From Campylobacterota bacterium (lineage in GTDB: Bacteria; Campylobacterota; Campylobacteria; Campylobacterales; SZUA-545), in the NCBI GenBank assembly GCA_003561815.1, contig PWVP01000261.1, positions 1 to 10,839 of the forward strand: a stretch of DNA of 10,839 nucleotides, written 5' to 3'. Of this stretch, positions 8,378 to 10,839 are shown in pieces. Positions within the stretch are counted from its first letter, which is position 1. Every line of letters starts with the position of its first letter. The position numbers and the translations under genes were made by a program. The notes below the pieces were generated by a model. That model had not been told where the DNA came from, searched no databases, and was given only the letters and a program-made list of their open reading frames with translations.

Positions 8378-9697
8378 CTATCGTCTGGAGGTGATTTTAT
8401 TGGAGAGCTCCTCCAAAATCACCTTGAAGTTGGCATCGCTCTCGATGATCTGATTGATCTTGCGCATCGCGTGGCTGACGGCGGTGTGATCCTTCATCCC
8501 GAAGTAGTCTGCTATCAGCGGCATGGAGTTGGGGGTGAGCTTGCGTGCCAGGTAGATCACCATGCGCCGGGCGTTGACGATGCGCGCCACACGGCTTTTT
8601 GAGCGGATTTCGCTCGGTTTGCAGTTGAGCTCTTTAGCGACGACATCGATAATCTCATCGAGGGTGATGTTTTCGCGTTTCTCTTTAATGTGCTCTTTGA
8701 GAACATCGCGGGTAAACTCCATCGTGATGGGTTGGTTCATCATCTTGGAGTAGGCGTTGAGTTTAATCAGCGTCCCCTCAATCTCGCGGATATTCTCATC
8801 CATATGGGTGGCGATGTAGCTGATAATCTCATCTTCGAGCGCGATCATGTCGATCTCGCACTTTTTCTTGATAATGGCGATTTTGGTCTCTAACCCTGGC
8901 GGCTGGATATCGGCGACCTGACCCCAGACGAAGCGGCTTTTGAGCCGATCCTCCAGACCGGCGATCTGTTTGGGGGATTTATCCGAGGTAAGCACGATCT
9001 GTTTGCCGCCAGCGTGGAGCTCATTAAAGGTGTGGAAAAACTCCTTTTGGGTCTCCTCTTTACCGCTTAAAAACTGCACATCATCGATCATCAGTAGATC
9101 GCAGCTGCGGTACTTTTCGCGGAAGCGGTCCATGGTCTGGTTGCGCAGGTTGTAGGTAAAGTCGTTGATAAACTGCTCGATGGTGGAGTAGATGACCACC
9201 TTGCCCTCATTCTGGAGCTGATTGCCGATCGCTTGAAGCAGGTGGGTTTTGCCCAGTCCGACGCCGCCGTAGAGGAAGACGGGGTTGTAGTTTTTACCGG
9301 GGTTTTCGGCGACCGCTTTGGCGATGGTGAAGGCGAATTGGTTGGAGCTGCCCACCACGAAGCTCTCAAAGGTATAGGAGGGGTTTAAGAGGGTGCTGCG
9401 TGTGGGGCGGCTCTCTTTTATCAGGTTGTCGATGCTCTGGGGGGTTTTCTGACCGTTGTTCCGCCGGGTCTGTAGATGGATGCTCGGACGGACACCGGTG
9501 TGAATCTCGAAAAGATCGGCCAGTTTGGCGTGGTATTTGGTTTTGACCCAGCTGGCGATGTAGGGGTTGGGGCTCTCTAAAACCGCCAGATCGGATCGCG
9601 ATTGGCTTTCACTAAAGCTGAGTGGCTCGATGTAGCGCTCATACTCCAGACGGGGAAGAAGCTTTTTAAGCTCCTCCTGAATGGTTTTAAAGATCAT
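8378..9697 (-). CDS. dnaA: Chromosomal replication initiator protein DnaA
   Basis: An AAA+ ATPase that binds DnaA boxes and opens the origin. The chosen start gives 439 residues, normal for the group. Domain I covers about 1-75, with a short linker to about 105. The AAA+ core has Walker A GGVGLGKTH (144-152, Lys150), Walker B LLMIDDVQFL (201-210), sensor I LTSDK (236-240) and sensor II ENIREIEGTL (Arg304). Domain IV carries the DNA-binding signature DHTAVSHAMRKI (403-414). ATG at 9697 is preceded by AAGGGG (9703-9708) at 5 nt. The frame extends to an ATG at 9802, but that extension encodes the DnaA boxes, resembles no DnaA N-terminus and starts upstream of the likely promoter, so it is rejected. 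It is divergent from ruvC. Confidence 0.98.
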   Translation of the reverse strand: MIFKTIQEELKKLLPRLEYERYIEPLSFSESQSRSDLAVLESPNPYIASWVKTKYHAKLADLFEIHTGVRPSIHLQTRRNNGQKTPQSIDNLIKESRPTRSTLLNPSYTFESFVVGSSNQFAFTIAKAVAENPGKNYNPVFLYGGVGLGKTHLLQAIGNQLQNEGKVVIYSTIEQFINDFTYNLRNQTMDRFREKYRSCDLLMIDDVQFLSGKEETQKEFFHTFNELHAGGKQIVLTSDKSPKQIAGLEDRLKSRFVWGQVADIQPPGLETKIAIIKKKCEIDMIALEDEIISYIATHMDENIREIEGTLIKLNAYSKMMNQPITMEFTRDVLKEHIKEKRENITLDEIIDVVAKELNCKPSEIRSKSRVARIVNARRMVIYLARKLTPNSMPLIADYFGMKDHTAVSHAMRKINQIIESDANFKVILEELSNKITSRR

Positions 9698-9730
9698 TTT
9701 GGCCCCTTGACTCTCTGGCAGATGGGGTCG

Positions 9731-9739
9731 ATTATAGCA
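9731..9739 (-). promoter_or_regulatory. dnaA promoter, extended -10
   Basis: Read on the minus strand, TGC-TATAAT is a perfect extended -10 (TATAAT at 9736-9731, TG at 9739-9738). Transcription would start near 9724, giving a leader of about 27 nt with AAGGGG before the ATG at 9697. The nearest DnaA box (9757-9765) lies about 20 bp upstream of the -10, well placed for DnaA control of its own gene. Confidence 0.65.
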
Positions 9740-9756
9740 CACGCTCTTTGAAAAGA

Positions 9757-9812
9757 TGTGAATATTTAGATGTGAAAACGGGTTATTCACATCGTGAAAC
9801 ATTTGTGAATAA
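9757..9812. other. oriC: Origin element (oriC1-like): DnaA-box cluster between ruvC and dnaA
   Basis: Five DnaA-box-like sites lie within 56 bp. Two are perfect: TTATTCACA on the + strand (9783-9791) and on the minus strand (read as TGTGAATAA, 9804-9812). They face each other across 12 bp. Weaker sites on the minus strand are TGTGAATAT (9757-9765, one mismatch), TGTGAAAAC (9771-9779, two mismatches) and CGTGAAACA (9793-9801, core only). The position next to dnaA and the change of gene direction here support an origin. Confidence 0.85.
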
Positions 9813-9834
9813 AGTTTAAAGGATACTGAAAACG

Positions 9835-10311
9835 GTGGTTATTTTAGGAATCGATCCGGGTAGTAGTAAGTGCGGTTATGCACTGCTTCATCTGGAAAAA
9901 AATCGGATGCAACTTCAAGAGGCGGGGCTGATAAAAATCCAGGCGGGTTCGCTTCAGGAACAGATCCCCCAATTAATAGAGGGTCTGGATACCGTCTTTA
10001 AAAATCACACCATCGATGAGGTGGCGATCGAGGATATTTTCTTCGCATTTAACCCCAAAACGGTGATCAAGCTTGCCCAGTTTCGCGGCGCGCTTTCGCT
10101 CAAAATCATCCAGGATCTGGGGGTGTTTCACGAGTACACCCCCCTGCAGGTGAAAAAGGCGGTCACCGGAAAAGGCAAAGCGACCAAAGAGCAGGTGGCC
10201 TATATGGTTAAGATACTTTTGGGCATAAAACAGGAGATTAAACCGCTGGATATTACTGATGCCATCGCCGTGGCGATCACCCATGCCCAGCGGGTTCAGA
10301 TGAGGAGATAG
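9835..10311 (+). CDS. ruvC: Crossover junction endodeoxyribonuclease RuvC
   Basis: RuvC is the dimeric resolvase that cuts Holliday junctions together with RuvAB. The 158-residue protein has the RNase H-like fold and all four acidic catalytic positions: Asp7 in GIDPGS, Glu66 in VAIEDIFF, and Asp139 and Asp142 in [25 protein letters not shown] (111-121) is the conserved DNA-contacting segment. The start is GTG at 9835 (MVILGIDPG), with AAAGGA about 11 nt upstream; the spacer before it is the origin box cluster. It runs divergently from dnaA and is followed 2 nt later by queD, so the two are probably one transcript. No clear promoter is recognisable within the box cluster. Confidence 0.97.
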   Translation: MVILGIDPGSSKCGYALLHLEKNRMQLQEAGLIKIQAGSLQEQIPQLIEGLDTVFKNHTIDEVAIEDIFFAFNPKTVIKLAQFRGALSLKIIQDLGVFHEYTPLQVKKAVTGKGKATKEQVAYMVKILLGIKQEIKPLDITDAIAVAITHAQRVQMRR

Positions 10312-10313
10312 AT

Positions 10314-10839
10314 GTGATTATCCGGAAACTCTTTAAGTTTGAAAACGCCCATATCGTCCGGGGCTGTCTGACCGATCGCTGCCGCGAGAGCATCCACGGC
10401 CACTCTTATAAAGTAGAGGTTTTGTTTCACGCGGATCATCTCGACCGTGGCCAGATGGTGATGGATTTTTCGCGGGTTAAGGAGCTGATCAAAGATCTGA
10501 TCGATAGCTTCGATCACAGCGTGGCGATCTGGTCGGGTGATAGCAAAGAGTACATCGAATCGATGCAAAAACTCAGCGCGCGCTGGGTGCTGCTGCCGGT
10601 GAGCCCTTCAGCGGAGCAGTTTGCCCGGGTGATTTTCTTTATGGCCGATCGGGCACTAAAGAAAGCAGTAATGACCAACGGTGAATCGGGGGTGCGGGTG
10701 GAAAGTGTGATCGTACACGAAACCGAAACCGGCTACGCTCAAGCCTTTCAAGCCGATGTGAATAACCCGCAGATGGGTTTGCTCGACCCGCGCGAATTTA
10801 TCTTCTCCCCCGCCGTGCGTGCGGAGTGGCGGGAGGAGG
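10314..10839 (+). CDS. queD: 6-carboxy-5,6,7,8-tetrahydropterin synthase, truncated at window end
   Basis: QueD turns dihydroneopterin triphosphate into 6-carboxytetrahydropterin, the first committed step toward preQ0 and queuosine. 175 codons are present with no stop before the window ends. Zinc ligands are His13 (FENAH) and His28/His30 (IHGHSY). The likely catalytic cysteine is Cys23, and the DH pair in SFDHSVA and Glu in VIVHETETGYA complete the T-fold active site. The PSAEQFA segment is the family's substrate-anchoring region. The start is GTG at 10314, with AGGAGA (10303-10308) inside the end of ruvC; an ATG at 10312 runs straight into TGA and is not a start. It is longer than the roughly 120-residue E. 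coli enzyme, as I recall is usual in Campylobacterota. Its pathway partner queF is at the other end of the dnaA cluster. Confidence 0.92.
   Translation, partial: MIIRKLFKFENAHIVRGCLTDRCRESIHGHSYKVEVLFHADHLDRGQMVMDFSRVKELIKDLIDSFDHSVAIWSGDSKEYIESMQKLSARWVLLPVSPSAEQFARVIFFMADRALKKAVMTNGESGVRVESVIVHETETGYAQAFQADVNNPQMGLLDPREFIFSPAVRAEWREE

Noticed and set aside
9698..9802. An in-frame ATG 35 codons upstream of the chosen dnaA start
   Set aside because: The extension covers DnaA boxes and the extended -10 promoter, and its translation resembles no DnaA N-terminus. The ATG at 9697 has a well-spaced AAGGGG.
9817..9834. A -10 element for ruvC (GATACT near 9822)
   Set aside because: Transcription would begin at or just before the GTG at 9835 and would leave out the AAAGGA ribosome-binding site.
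10312..10317. ATG just before queD
   Set aside because: It is followed at once by TGA. The GTG at 10314 opens the QueD frame with good AGGAGA spacing.

Overview
This window looks like the chromosomal replication-origin region of a Campylobacterota (Epsilonproteobacteria) bacterium, probably a free-living lineage with fairly high GC (a little over 50% by eye). The grounds are: dnaA-dnaN-gyrB in one direction with no recF; a ruvC gene divergent from dnaA; DnaA boxes on both sides of dnaA; a GTG-rich set of tightly packed, overlapping genes; and a QueF/QueD style resembling that group. Genus cannot be read from the sequence.

Layout, left to right. (1) Bases 2-730 are the 3' part of a PLP-dependent alpha-oxoamine synthase, most likely BioF (biotin synthesis). 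(2) Bases 790-3061 hold a compact, translationally coupled set on the + strand: a TetR-family regulator, a cytoplasmic patatin-like phospholipase (4-nt overlap) and an exported, predicted outer-membrane beta-barrel protein (1-nt overlap). (3) Bases 3044-3204 are a complete small-RNA gene, the 4.5S signal recognition particle RNA (ffs), with promoter and intrinsic terminator. Its promoter lies inside the end of the beta-barrel gene and its terminator runs into the end of the convergent queF gene. (4) Bases 3189-9697, minus strand, carry in transcription order dnaA (initiator), dnaN (sliding clamp), gyrB (gyrase B), an HD-domain putative nucleotide phosphohydrolase and queF (preQ0 reductase). 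The last three are packed end to end or overlapping. (5) To the right of dnaA, on the + strand, are ruvC (Holliday-junction resolvase) and the start of queD (6-carboxytetrahydropterin synthase, queuosine pathway), which runs off the window.

The origin appears bipartite. The ruvC-dnaA gap carries two perfect TTATTCACA boxes and three weaker ones within 56 bp. The dnaA-dnaN gap carries at least six TTCAC cores next to an AT-rich stretch that could be the unwinding element. Genes from dnaA to queF, and ruvC/queD, point away from the origin; the bioF-to-ffs block points toward it.

No wholly new system is evident. The less ordinary parts are the TetR/patatin/beta-barrel unit, the HD-domain protein wedged between gyrB and queF, the ffs gene sharing sequence with both neighbours, an inverted repeat that could hide the TetR ribosome-binding site, and an apparent roughly threefold excess of GATC. 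No tRNA, rRNA, CRISPR array, insertion sequence or prophage gene was seen, and no gene-free stretch exceeds 300 bases.
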